64,000 nt of DNA from Chitinophaga pinensis (lineage in GTDB: Bacteria; Bacteroidota; Bacteroidia; Flavobacteriales_D; Crocinitomicaceae), in assembly GCA_943324745.2 (NCBI GenBank), contig CALPMT020000011.1, positions 1-64,000 on the forward strand, given 5' to 3'. How positions within the stretch are numbered: the first letter of the stretch is position 1; each line of letters opens with the position of its first letter. The position numbers and the translations under genes are program-made. Below are positions 47,863 through 57,100 of this stretch, in pieces. Under the pieces are notes generated by a model. It saw only the letters and a list, made by a program, of their open reading frames with translations, was not told the DNA's origin and did no database searches.

Positions 47863-48255
47863 TTCATTGAAATATTCATTTATCAGCGGAACACTTTCCT
47901 TAGAGAGATTTGTACTATTAAAATTTAATAATAAACCTTGAGGTTTTTTCAATAATTTCATATAGGTAAGAAGTTGTGCTTGATGGATAGGTAGTAATTG
48001 TACTACAGATTTTATTTCAACAATAATTAGTTCGTTAACAAGTAAGTCTAATCGAAAATTTGAATCAAGTTCAATCTCTTTATATTTTATTGGGATGGAT
48101 AGTTGATTTACAACATTAAAACCATTTTTATTCAATTCAAATATCAAGCATTTTTCATAAATACTTTCTAATAATCCAGGTCCTAATTCTTTGTGAACTT
48201 CTATTGCACATCCCATAATTTCATAGGAAAGGCGTGTTATCATTTTCTTTGTCAT
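47839..48255 (-). CDS. GxxExxY family protein (PD-(D/E)XK nuclease-like)
   Basis: This 138-residue protein has the family motif in GPGLLESIYEK (G-x-x-E-x-x-Y) near residues 25-35. A nuclease-like pattern follows: NFRLDLLVNELIIVEIKSV, with D and E-x-K near residues 69-82. Such proteins are common in Bacteroidota; whether they cut DNA is not known. The last codons (LKQNN and the stop) come from repeat array 1, so the array fixed the C-terminus. Array 2 lies just upstream, in the opposite orientation. Confidence 0.85.
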   Translation of the reverse strand: MTKKMITRLSYEIMGCAIEVHKELGPGLLESIYEKCLIFELNKNGFNVVNQLSIPIKYKEIELDSNFRLDLLVNELIIVEIKSVVQLLPIHQAQLLTYMKLLKKPQGLLLNFNSTNLSKESVPLINEYFNEYDLKQNN

Positions 48256-48339
48256 GATACTAAAATATACAAATAATTTTCATATTATCAAGAGAAAAAT
48301 GGATGGAATTTAATGTTTTTCAAATAATAAGGAATCTAA

Positions 48340-48748
48340 AAAAAGACCACAGGTCTCTAAATGCACTTAAATCAATCTCTACCAATCCCTCAATTTCTCA
48401 ATAAATCACAATGGTAAAAAAAGACCACAGGTCTCTTAATGTGCCTAAATCAATTTCTACGCATCCCTCAATTTCTCAATAAATCTCAATGGTAAAAACA
48501 ACCAAGTCCACAGGTCTCTAAATGTGCCTATATCAACCTCACCAATCCCTCAATTACTCAATAAATCTCAATGGTAAAAACAACCAAGACCACAGGTCTC
48601 TAAATGTGCCTAAATCAATCTCTACGCATCCCTCAATTTCTCAATAAATCTCAATGGTAAAAACAACCAAGACCACAGGTCTCTAAATGCGCCTAAATCA
48701 ATCTCTACGCATCCCTCAATTTCTCAATAAATCTCAATGGTAAAAAAG
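48340..48748 (+). repeat. Array 2: five tandem 78-83 bp repeats
   Basis: Units are marked by GACCACAGGTCTC at 48345, 48423, 48506, 48588 and 48671 (one is GTCC...). Each has the small palindrome AGACCACAGGTCT and ends TCTCAATAAATCTCAATGG then TAAAAA. The array runs up to the stop of queD. Confidence 0.93.
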
Positions 48749-48754
48749 TCAATC

Positions 48755-49213
48755 CTACATATTATCCTCCAATCTCCACTCTGCACCGGAATTCGGTGTC
48801 TCTTGTAAACGAATCGCTACCAATTTCGTCTCATGCGCAAATTGATCCTGCAACAAATCCACAAAGTGCAACAATAAATTCTCACACGTTGGTTGAAATG
48901 GCATCAAGATCACTTTCTCAAATTCATTGGAAATCACCTCCGATTTAGAATAAGGAGCTTCTTCGTTCAATACCAATGCATGGTCAAACACTTCAATAAT
49001 GTGTTTTTTCACCACTTCTTTTAAGTCACCGAAATCGATCACCATGCCTAACTTCACGTGTTCGATATCTGCAATAGGTTTACCAAGTAAGGTAATGCTT
49101 AAATGGTAGGTATGTCCATGAATATTTTTACAAGGTCCATCATACCCATAAAGCGCGTGGGCCATATCAAAAGTAAAGTCTTTCGTAACTCGGATACTTG
49201 GAAGTGTAGACAT
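48755..49213 (-). CDS. queD: 6-carboxytetrahydropterin synthase QueD-like
   Basis: This 152-residue PTPS/QueD-family enzyme has the zinc-histidine layout FDMAHAL (His18-region), then NIHGHTYHL with two His, and the catalytic Cys in GPCKNIHG. Glu in LQETPNSGAEW near the C-terminus binds the pterin. It should act in queuosine (or a pterin) synthesis. It is transcribed alone, towards repeat array 2. Confidence 0.9.
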   Translation of the reverse strand: MSTLPSIRVTKDFTFDMAHALYGYDGPCKNIHGHTYHLSITLLGKPIADIEHVKLGMVIDFGDLKEVVKKHIIEVFDHALVLNEEAPYSKSEVISNEFEKVILMPFQPTCENLLLHFVDLLQDQFAHETKLVAIRLQETPNSGAEWRLEDNM

Positions 49214-49264
49214 ATTCGTGGGTGTTAATTTGAGGTAAAGATAAGTAATAAAGAGGGAATTTTG

Positions 49265-49272
49265 TATATTTG
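49265..49272 (+). promoter_or_regulatory. -7 element of the DUF2281-like gene
   Basis: TATATTTG, 16 bases before ATG 49289. It lies inside the longest open frame, which supports the shorter start. Confidence 0.55.
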
Positions 49273-49288
49273 TTTAAATCACACAATC

Positions 49289-49495
49289 ATGGATGCAGTA
49301 TCTTTTTATAATAAATTCGAATCACTTCCTTCTAATTTAAAAAAAGAAGCTATGGAATATTTGGAGAAATTATTTTCTAAAAACAATTCGGAAGAAAAAT
49401 CAAAGCCTGTTCCTAAAAGAGGAACCTTAAAAGGTAAAATTGTTATTCATGATGATTTTGATGAACCATTGGAAGATTTTAAAGAGTATATGTAA
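49289..49495 (+). CDS. DUF2281-type antitoxin, apparently without a toxin partner
   Basis: This 68-residue protein begins MDAVSFYNKFESLPSNLKKEAMEYL and ends DDFDEPLEDFKEYM, the pattern of DUF2281/VapB-like antitoxins that normally precede a PIN-domain toxin. I choose ATG 49289 because a promoter element lies just upstream. The next gene, five bases after the stop, is a pseudouridine synthase, not a toxin. Confidence 0.8.
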   Translation: MDAVSFYNKFESLPSNLKKEAMEYLEKLFSKNNSEEKSKPVPKRGTLKGKIVIHDDFDEPLEDFKEYM

Positions 49496-49500
49496 TTTTT

Positions 49501-51183
49501 ATGTTTACACCTTTTAAAGCTTCATTAGCTATAAGCGAATTACCAGAAAAATTCACGTTTCCGTTTTATTACGATCCTCATCCAATTGCTTTGTTAGCGG
49601 CTAAAGAATTACAAGATTACATCGAGAATCAAAGCGACTTCGAGCATAATTTTGGGATTGAATCCGGAAAAGAAGGATTAGTCATTGGTAAAATGTTTGG
49701 TGTATTAGTGGTTCAAAATAAAAATGGGGAACTAGGATATCTTTCCGCATTTTCAGGAAAACTAGCCAAAGGAAATCATCACGAACGATTTGTTCCGCCG
49801 GTGTTTGATATACTGTTAGAAGATGGTTTTTTCAGAACACAAGAAGACATAATCAGTGCAATTAATCATGAAATTGAACGTTTAGAAAATGAACCAGAAT
49901 ATCTTATTCAGCTAGAAGAAGAAAAACTAATTAACTCAACCATACAAAACGAGCTGCTAGAAATAAAAAGTGAAATAAAAAAGAATAAGACACAACGCGA
50001 CTTACTTCGAAACACTTATCAAAATCAACTTTCTACCAAAGAAATCAATCAAGACACCTACGAACAACTCTTACAAGAATTAGTAAAAAAGAGTCTCAAA
50101 GAAAGTTATTACCTCAAAGACAGAACCCAAGCTTCAAAAATAGCAATCGAAGAAAGTAAAGGAAAAACACAATTTTTTAAGGATAAAATCGACACATTAA
50201 AAGAGGAGCGAAAAGTAAAATCAGCTGCCTGTCAACAAGAGATTTTCGACCATTATTACTTCTTAAATAAACTAGGAGATCAAAAAAGTCTAGGTACTAT
50301 ATTCCAAGCAACTGAAGCCCAAAAACCTCCTGCTGGTGCAGGGGAATGCGCAGCTCCAAAATTGTTGCAATATGCTTTTCTGCACCACTTAAAACCAATA
50401 GCATTAGCGGAATTTTGGTGGGGACAATCACCGAGTTCTGAAATCAAAAAACATGGACAGTTTTATCCAGCTTGTAGAGGTAAGTGTGAACCCATTTTAG
50501 GTCACATGTTGGAAGGTATCGAAATGGATGAAAATCCAATGTTGACTAATCCAGCTTTAGGAAAAGAATTGCAAATCATTTTTGAGGATGAATATTTATC
50601 GATTGTAAACAAACCTGCAGAATTTTTATCTGTACCTGGAAAAAATATTTCAGACTCGGTATACGAACGTGTAAGAACCCTCTACCCTAACGCAACCGGA
50701 CCACTTATTGTACATCGTTTAGATATGTCTACTTCTGGACTAATGTTGATTGCAAAAACCAAAGAAATTCATAAACATTTACAAAGTCAATTTTTAAAAC
50801 GTACAGTCAAAAAGCGTTATATTGCTTTGCTAGATGGTATCGTTAAAATTCCTTCTGGTGAAATTAATTTACCATTACGTGTGGATTTGGATGATCGTCC
50901 GCGTCAATTGGTATGTTACGATTATGGAAAAACTGCCTTAACGCATTTTGAAACTATCGACACCAAAAAAAGACAAACAAAAGTGTTTTTTTATCCGGTG
51001 ACAGGTCGTACTCACCAATTACGAGTTCATGCTGCTCATCCACTCGGATTGAATACCCCGATTGTAGGTGACGACTTATATGGAACGAAAGGCGAACGTT
51101 TACATTTACATGCTGAAAGTATAACATTCCGTCATCCAGTAAGTAAGGAAGTGGTTACATTTCAAGTGGATGCGGAATTTTAA
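49501..51183 (+). CDS. RluA-family pseudouridine synthase with a long N-terminal extension
   Basis: This 560-residue protein has the RluA catalytic domain in its C-terminal third. The catalytic Asp is in VHRLDMSTSG near residue 400, and GRTHQLRVHAAH and GDDLYGTKGERLHLHA are intact. The first 350 residues have an N-terminal region and a long charged coiled coil (about 130-260), then a Cys/Pro-containing PPAGAGECAAPKLLQYAF stretch. RNA target cannot be told. It starts five bases after the antitoxin-like gene. Confidence 0.9.
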   Translation: MFTPFKASLAISELPEKFTFPFYYDPHPIALLAAKELQDYIENQSDFEHNFGIESGKEGLVIGKMFGVLVVQNKNGELGYLSAFSGKLAKGNHHERFVPPVFDILLEDGFFRTQEDIISAINHEIERLENEPEYLIQLEEEKLINSTIQNELLEIKSEIKKNKTQRDLLRNTYQNQLSTKEINQDTYEQLLQELVKKSLKESYYLKDRTQASKIAIEESKGKTQFFKDKIDTLKEERKVKSAACQQEIFDHYYFLNKLGDQKSLGTIFQATEAQKPPAGAGECAAPKLLQYAFLHHLKPIALAEFWWGQSPSSEIKKHGQFYPACRGKCEPILGHMLEGIEMDENPMLTNPALGKELQIIFEDEYLSIVNKPAEFLSVPGKNISDSVYERVRTLYPNATGPLIVHRLDMSTSGLMLIAKTKEIHKHLQSQFLKRTVKKRYIALLDGIVKIPSGEINLPLRVDLDDRPRQLVCYDYGKTALTHFETIDTKKRQTKVFFYPVTGRTHQLRVHAAHPLGLNTPIVGDDLYGTKGERLHLHAESITFRHPVSKEVVTFQVDAEF

Positions 51184-51193
51184 AGCGGCAAAT

Positions 51194-52192
51194 ATGCGAG
51201 TTATATTCTACCTTATTTTTAGTTGTTTTATTTTTTCTTGTACAACAAAAGAACATCCACCTATTGCATTATACTACTGGAAGCAAACATATTCACTTCA
51301 ACAAAATCAAAAAAAACTACTTAGTGATTTAAAATCAAAAAAAATATATGTTAAGTATTTTGATGTAGTCCTTGAAAACAAGGATAAACATGCGAAACCA
51401 ATTGCATTAATCGACTTTAAAACGAAACCCAATCAAGAAGTTATACCATGTGTATATATACAAAACAATGTTTTTAAGTTTACTGAAAATCAGAAGGGAT
51501 TAGCATTGAAAGTAAGCAAATTAGTTAATCAGATTTCAAAACGACAGTCTATTAGGTTGAAAGAAATTCAACTAGATTGTGATTGGACAAACACTACCAA
51601 AAGTCATTATTTTCAATTCCTTAAAGAATTAAAAACACTACAACCAACTACAATTATCTCTAGTACGATTCGTTTGCATCAACTGAAATATCCTGAACAA
51701 ACAGGCATTCCACCAGTTGAAAAAGGGGTGCTTATGTGTTATAATATGGACGATATCGATCACTTTGAAACACCAAATTCAATTATTTCAACAGATGTGT
51801 TTGCGCAATACGTTACTAAAAATACTAAGTATGACTTAACGTTGGACTTAGCGTTACCAATATACCAGTGGGGATTAGTATTTCGATTAGGTCAATTAAG
51901 TTTGATTGTCAATGATATTTGTAATAAGGATTTATCGAATCCAAATTTTAAAAAAGTAACAAAAAATAGTTATCAAGTATTGAATAATCACTATTTGAAT
52001 GGAAATTATGTGTGCAAAGGGGATCTGATTCGTTTGGAAACTTCTTCTCCTTCTGTAATAAAATCCGTAATTAAAATTCTTAATTCGAGTAATATAACGT
52101 TTAATCAGTTAATTTTATATCACCTAAGTCAAGATCATCTAAATCAATATAATGAAGCATTCTTTAAACAGATTAACCGCACTATTCCTTAG
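51194..52192 (+). CDS. Lipoprotein with a probable TIM-barrel (DUF3142-like) domain
   Basis: With the start at 51194 the product is 332 residues. A lipoprotein signal (LIFSCFIFSCTTKE, lipobox FSC) is followed by a domain with KEIQLDCDWT, then a QFLKELKTL helix, IISSTIRLHQL and GVLMCYNMDD. Alternating strands and helices with Asp at strand ends look like a glycoside-hydrolase-type TIM barrel, similar to DUF3142. The substrate is unknown. Its 3' end overlaps the next gene by 41 bases. Confidence 0.6.
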   Translation: MRVIFYLIFSCFIFSCTTKEHPPIALYYWKQTYSLQQNQKKLLSDLKSKKIYVKYFDVVLENKDKHAKPIALIDFKTKPNQEVIPCVYIQNNVFKFTENQKGLALKVSKLVNQISKRQSIRLKEIQLDCDWTNTTKSHYFQFLKELKTLQPTTIISSTIRLHQLKYPEQTGIPPVEKGVLMCYNMDDIDHFETPNSIISTDVFAQYVTKNTKYDLTLDLALPIYQWGLVFRLGQLSLIVNDICNKDLSNPNFKKVTKNSYQVLNNHYLNGNYVCKGDLIRLETSSPSVIKSVIKILNSSNITFNQLILYHLSQDHLNQYNEAFFKQINRTIP

Positions 52193-54512
52193 TATTTGTA
52201 TTAGCTTTCAATCGATTGCATGTGCATGGAGCCCATACATGGATTATGAAATGCTCTTTGACCGCAATTTTGTATTCAATCATGGGGCAAATACATCTAC
52301 CTATAACACTTGGTTCTACAATACTGAAAAATATAGTAGCAATAAAGCAATCTATGAGAATTGTAAAAGTTGGGGTGAGTATTTAGAAAATGTGTATTCG
52401 GTGGATGATTTACAAACTTTTATTTACCGACCGACAGATTCATTTACAAATAAGGTGAATGAACTAAAAAGATTACGCGCAAAACGTTTAAATAATAAAG
52501 TAATTTCGGATAAAGAACAATTTTTTATTCAGTTTATAGAAGTCGCTCTAAGAGTCGAAAAGCTTATCAATGAAAATACACCAGACCCATGGGCAGAAGA
52601 AAAACAAGAAATAGATGAGACAATTTTTCAACCATTAATTCAAGAAGTAAACAGCTTGATTCAACAGTCTACAAATGTATTCAAACGCGAACGTTTTGCG
52701 TATCAACTAATCAAGTTGTATCGTTACAGTAATCAATTGGAATTTGCTGCATCAACCTACAAAAAGTATTTTGAAGCAAGTCAATCTATGTTAAGTTATT
52801 GGTCGATGGAGCAATACGCGGGTTGTTTAGCATTACAAGGGAAAAACAACCAAGCGAATTATTTATTTACTAAAGTGTATGTACATTGTCCTTCCAAACG
52901 TATGAGTGCATACCTAAGTACACAATTGGATTCGGAGGCAGATTTCAAGGAGACTCTTATGTTGTGTTCAACACATGAGGAGAAAATGGCTTTACATTAT
53001 ATGCGTGCCATGCGCACAAAAAGTCTAGCCCTATCAGATTTAGAAGCAATTACACAATCTCTTGGAAACCATGAATATGCTCGTATTGTTATGGCGCATG
53101 AAATTAACAAATTAGAGAAGATTTTATTGAAAAGAGGGGATATGAACAACGACGAGGAAACAAAAGAAAATGATTTATTAAAAAGTCAGCTAAATTCCTA
53201 TTTAAAAGAACTCATTACATTCAACCAACAAATGGTTCCAAGTGATTCGACGGATGCATTTTGGCAACTTTCACTCGCATATTTGTACTACCTGGATCAT
53301 CAACATCAAGCTTGTACTGAAGTGCTATCAAATATTCAAATTGCAAATGATAATATTCAAAAACAATACGATGTTATATACATTGTAAATTACCTAGAAA
53401 CCAAAACGGTATTAACAGAGATGGATGAAAATATTATAGGGAATAAGTTATTTTCGCTAAATAAAAATAATCCTAGTTATCCTTATATGCATGATGCTTT
53501 TACGGATAAAAATGTATTTACTAATGAAAGTTTCCTCATCGAAGAATACAATACAATCAATGAGTTTATTTTTAGTAAAATTGAAGAACGCTATAAGACC
53601 AAAAATAAGTTTGTTTCCTTAATTTTTTCAGGTTTAACAATTGATAGTGACTTGTACCTTGAACTGCAAAGTACAGAATCAAAAAAGGTTCTAACAATAG
53701 ATGATATTTCAACATTGATTTCTGATTTAGAGAAAACTCCTGAAACCAAATTATCACTATTTGCTTCCTCGTATTATTTTAATATTCGATATGATGACAA
53801 TCCTTCAAATAAAGTGCTAAGGGATTTTGTTTATTGTGAAGCAGTGCTTAAAGAATTCAAAGCAAGTTTGTTAATGCGACAACCTGATCGATTAGAAGAA
53901 GCTATTCAACTACTTTCGAGTCTTCCTGAAAATATAAAAAATAATAAATCCGTTCTTGGAGATCCTTTTGGATTTACTTTAAAAAACCCAGATTTCGGGA
54001 AGTTTGATGAAAATAAAAATGGATACAATCAGCAATCCAAATTGGAATTTGCAAAGCAATTACTTGAACGAAATCAAAATAAAAAATCTGCTTTAGATTA
54101 CTATCAGCTGGGTTTAGCATATTATAATACAAGTTATTATGGACTTCAATGGGAAAGTATGGCTTACTATCGTTGTACCTATGAACCAAATGGAAATTTT
54201 AGCATGAATGTATGTGAGAATTATTTTAATAACGCACTGAATTACGGAGGTTTATCACAAGAACAAGAAGCAAAAATTCATTTTATGTTAGCACGTTGCA
54301 CGCAAAATAATTATACACTTATACATGGTGCTATTCCTGAAGATTATCGTGGGGAAGATTCTATAGAAGAAAATTTCACTAAATATTACGATGAGATGAA
54401 AAACCTAGGGTTCCTCTCGAATTTTAATACTTTACAAATGAAATATAATAATACGCGATTCTATGCTGAACTCGTGAAAGAATGTAAATATTTTGACTAC
54501 TATGTAAATTAG
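52152..54512 (+). CDS. Large secreted TPR-like protein, unknown
   Basis: This 786-residue protein has a signal peptide (LFLSICISFQSIACA) and then a long alpha-helical body with many paired helices of TPR/Sel1-like spacing (for example FAKQLLERNQ...ALDYYQLGLAYYN near residues 635-660). A Tyr/Asn-rich surface follows. The start lies 41 bases inside the preceding lipoprotein gene, but the signal peptide there makes it convincing. The two genes very likely act together at the cell envelope. Confidence 0.65.
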   Translation: MKHSLNRLTALFLSICISFQSIACAWSPYMDYEMLFDRNFVFNHGANTSTYNTWFYNTEKYSSNKAIYENCKSWGEYLENVYSVDDLQTFIYRPTDSFTNKVNELKRLRAKRLNNKVISDKEQFFIQFIEVALRVEKLINENTPDPWAEEKQEIDETIFQPLIQEVNSLIQQSTNVFKRERFAYQLIKLYRYSNQLEFAASTYKKYFEASQSMLSYWSMEQYAGCLALQGKNNQANYLFTKVYVHCPSKRMSAYLSTQLDSEADFKETLMLCSTHEEKMALHYMRAMRTKSLALSDLEAITQSLGNHEYARIVMAHEINKLEKILLKRGDMNNDEETKENDLLKSQLNSYLKELITFNQQMVPSDSTDAFWQLSLAYLYYLDHQHQACTEVLSNIQIANDNIQKQYDVIYIVNYLETKTVLTEMDENIIGNKLFSLNKNNPSYPYMHDAFTDKNVFTNESFLIEEYNTINEFIFSKIEERYKTKNKFVSLIFSGLTIDSDLYLELQSTESKKVLTIDDISTLISDLEKTPETKLSLFASSYYFNIRYDDNPSNKVLRDFVYCEAVLKEFKASLLMRQPDRLEEAIQLLSSLPENIKNNKSVLGDPFGFTLKNPDFGKFDENKNGYNQQSKLEFAKQLLERNQNKKSALDYYQLGLAYYNTSYYGLQWESMAYYRCTYEPNGNFSMNVCENYFNNALNYGGLSQEQEAKIHFMLARCTQNNYTLIHGAIPEDYRGEDSIEENFTKYYDEMKNLGFLSNFNTLQMKYNNTRFYAELVKECKYFDYYVN

Positions 54513-54517
54513 CAAGT

Positions 54518-54892
54518 ATGAATCCAGAAATCACCTGCTATATTGCATCTTGTCCTCCACAAGCACAGGAACTCCTAAATAATCTTCGCAGATTCATACT
54601 TCAAGAAGTTCCGCAAGCGGAAGAAGTTATTAGTTATAAAATGCCTGCCTATAAATTACATGGAATGTTGGTCTATTTTGCAGGATATGAAAAACACATA
54701 GGGTTTTATCCTACTGGTTCTGGAATAACACACTTTGAGCAAGATATTCAATCGTATAAATTTTCCAAAGGCACCATTCAATTCCCATTAGATCAGGAAC
54801 TCCCTTATGATTTAATACGAAGAATCATCCAATTTCGTGTACAAGAAAATGAACTGAAATTAGCTGCGAAGAAACATGGAAAAAACCTGTAG
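54518..54892 (+). CDS. DUF1801/YdhG-like protein
   Basis: This 124-residue protein of the DUF1801 group (bacterial frataxin-like fold) has EEVISYKMPAYKLHG, GYEKHIGFYPTGSGI and KGTIQFPLDQELPYDLI, all characteristic. Members are proposed to be iron chaperones. It overlaps the next small gene by 17 bases. Confidence 0.85.
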   Translation: MNPEITCYIASCPPQAQELLNNLRRFILQEVPQAEEVISYKMPAYKLHGMLVYFAGYEKHIGFYPTGSGITHFEQDIQSYKFSKGTIQFPLDQELPYDLIRRIIQFRVQENELKLAAKKHGKNL

Positions 54893-55127
54893 CAAAGGAC
54901 ATACTTTTATGAAAACTAGTGCTTGTCTTGTTTGCCCAATATGTGAGCAAGAGCGCACACCCATTGCTGATTTCTTAACCTTATTTCCTGCGCCAGCTCG
55001 TCGTGCTTTAGAAAATCATGGAATTACTTCAATTGAAAAATTGGCAACTATAACGGAATCGGAACTTTTAACTTTTCACGGATTTGGACCGAAGAGTATC
55101 AAAATTTTACGTACATTGATTTTGTAG
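54876..55127 (+). CDS. Small zinc-ribbon plus helix-hairpin-helix protein
   Basis: This 83-residue protein has CSKGHTF and CLVCPIC (a C-x-x-H/C-x-x-C knuckle) at the N-terminus, then a helix-hairpin-helix part: ALENHGITSIEKLATITESE and FHGFGPKSIKIL. The second half resembles the RNA polymerase alpha C-terminal domain and could bind DNA. Such proteins are often called RNA polymerase alpha C-terminal-like. Confidence 0.75.
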   Translation: MEKTCSKGHTFMKTSACLVCPICEQERTPIADFLTLFPAPARRALENHGITSIEKLATITESELLTFHGFGPKSIKILRTLIL

Positions 55128-55177
55128 AATTTTCAAATTAACCCGTTGCTACATTTACACATTGAACAATTGCTAAA

Positions 55178-55399
55178 TCAATCATCATACTCCCCCTGCA
55201 ATGCATACCATCCAAACTTCATTAATCCACCAACAATAATAGGCATTAGTACAAACAGGATTATTATTCCAAATACCAAGTCGTCATTCCCTTTCGCGTG
55301 TGACACCTTCGGCCAACCAAAATCTGCTATTCCAAAATACGCACAGGCTACTGCTAACAACAACCAAACAATTCCCAATATTCTTTTTAATTTATTCAT
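55178..55399 (-). CDS. Small two-helix membrane protein, unknown
   Basis: This 73-residue protein has two hydrophobic helices (about 5-20 and 40-60). It starts MNKLKRILGIVWLL and ends GEYDD. No family is recognised. It is convergent with the HhH gene. Confidence 0.6.
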   Translation of the reverse strand: MNKLKRILGIVWLLLAVACAYFGIADFGWPKVSHAKGNDDLVFGIIILFVLMPIIVGGLMKFGWYALQGEYDD

Positions 55400-55521
55400 C
55401 TCTTTTATTTTAGTATTTTACTTCAAAAGTATGTTGTAATACTACATACCAACAATGTTATCAACCGTTTTATATCACAATCAAACCTAAAAATCTTATA
55501 CGCCTTATATAGTTCTAATCT

Positions 55522-55545
55522 TCCGTCACTTCGTCACTCGTCACT
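55522..55545. repeat. Copy of the gtcacttcgtcactcgtcact low-complexity repeat
   Basis: The tract CGTCACTTCGTCACTCGTCAC repeats a GTCACT/CGTCAC word. Its reverse complement resembles 5852-5891. It overlaps the 3' end of the MFS gene. Confidence 0.55.
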
Positions 55546-57100
55546 CAATACTCCTCTTCTTCCCATTTATATAAACCATCCCAATCACAAAACACACACC
55601 CGACACAATAATCGGATACCATAAACCTTCTAAATATGGTTTGTCAAATGGTAGTTTTGAACCAGTTGTTTCTGCTAGTGCATTCGCATCGTTTGCTTTC
55701 GATGCTAAATAGGTTGCTACTGCAGGCAACAAACCTCCAAACACCCCATTACCTATATGATAAGGCAAAGACATAGAGGTATAGCGTATGTTTGTCGGGA
55801 ACATCTCCACTAAAAATGCTGCGATTGGGCCATAAACCATAGTCACAAAAATCACTTGAAAAAACACCATCCAAATCAAGGTCCATTTATCACTAGAATT
55901 AATTTCTATGGACGTTTTTACCTCTTCATGGATAACTACCTTTTCCCCTAAAATTTTAGCAAGTTGTAACGTTTTTATATCCGTTTTCTTGGTTTGATCC
56001 GTATAAAAAGAAGTGGATGTAAAAACGGAATCCTTTAAGCCGGTTTTAGGATTTAAAACGAGACTAAAAGCTTCTGTATGTTTCCTTGAGACCTCTGTTT
56101 TATTTTTGATAGAAACTGTTTGATACATTTTTTCATAGATAGGGCGATATGCAAACATAGCTAACAACATACCTGCCATCATTATTTTTTTGCGTCCAAT
56201 TTTATCAGAAAGTGCCCCAAATACGAGGAAAAAAGGAGTCCCCATCAATAAGGCAATCGCTATCAACATATCCGACTGCATCTTATCGACCATACACACC
56301 TTCTCTATGAAACTCATTGCATAAAATTGACCCGTATACCAAACTACCCCCTGCCCCATCGTAGCTCCAAAAAGCGCTAATAGTACATATTTAAAATTCT
56401 GCTTGCTCCCAAAACTTTCCTTTAAAGGATTTTTTGAAATGTGTCCTTCAGCTTTTACTTTCGCAAACAAAGGTGATTCATCCATATTCTTACGAATCAC
56501 ATACGAAACAGCAACCATTATGATCGATACCCAAAACGGAACGCGCCATCCCCATTCATTAAATGCTTCTTTAGAAATCGCTAATCGAGTTCCCATGATT
56601 ACTAACAACGAGATAAAAAGTCCAACTGTGGCTGTCGTTTGTATCCAAGAAGTCCAATACCCACGTTTATTAGCAGGTGCATGCTCTGCCACATACGTAG
56701 CTGCTCCCCCATATTCTCCTCCCAATGCCAAACCTTGTAATAAACGCAACAGTAAAACCAATACCGGCGCCATAAATCCAATCGACTCGTAGGAAGGGAT
56801 ACATCCAATCATAAAGGTGGCACCTCCCATCAAGATGAGCGTGACCATAAATGTATATTTACGACCTATCAAATCACCCAAACGACCAAAAAACAATGCC
56901 CCGAAAGGTCTCACTACAAATCCAGCAGCAAAGGTCGCTAAGGTTGCTAAAAATGCCGCGGTAGGATTCTCTGAAGGGAAAAATTTGGTAGAAATAATGG
57001 TAGCCAAACTCCCGAAAATGTAGAAGTCATACCATTCAATCAACGTCCCTACAGAAGACGCCCCTATAATTTTCCAAAGTCCTTTTGTCTCTGTTGCCAT
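55541..57100 (-). CDS. MFS transporter of the metabolite:H+ symporter (MHS) type with a central insert
   Basis: This 519-residue protein has twelve predicted helices. MHS signatures are GTLIEWYDFYIFGSLA near residue 15 onward, RPFGALFFGRLGDLIGRK, and LLLRLLQGLALGGEYGG. Between helices 8 and 9, after GRKKIMMAGMLLAMFAYRP, is a soluble insert of about 100 residues (roughly 325-415), which is unusual. Substrates in this family are small carboxylates, osmolytes and sugars; not predictable here. Confidence 0.88.
   Translation of the reverse strand: MATETKGLWKIIGASSVGTLIEWYDFYIFGSLATIISTKFFPSENPTAAFLATLATFAAGFVVRPFGALFFGRLGDLIGRKYTFMVTLILMGGATFMIGCIPSYESIGFMAPVLVLLLRLLQGLALGGEYGGAATYVAEHAPANKRGYWTSWIQTTATVGLFISLLVIMGTRLAISKEAFNEWGWRVPFWVSIIMVAVSYVIRKNMDESPLFAKVKAEGHISKNPLKESFGSKQNFKYVLLALFGATMGQGVVWYTGQFYAMSFIEKVCMVDKMQSDMLIAIALLMGTPFFLVFGALSDKIGRKKIMMAGMLLAMFAYRPIYEKMYQTVSIKNKTEVSRKHTEAFSLVLNPKTGLKDSVFTSTSFYTDQTKKTDIKTLQLAKILGEKVVIHEEVKTSIEINSSDKWTLIWMVFFQVIFVTMVYGPIAAFLVEMFPTNIRYTSMSLPYHIGNGVFGGLLPAVATYLASKANDANALAETTGSKLPFDKPYLEGLWYPIIVSGVCFVIGMVYINGKKRSIE

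Noticed and set aside
47691-47879. 62-codon minus-strand frame in array 1
   Set aside because: It is translated repeat DNA overlapping the end of the GxxExxY gene in another frame.
48340-48748. CRISPR array near a nuclease-like gene
   Set aside because: The whole 78-83 bp unit repeats, including the parts that would be spacers. No cas genes are nearby.
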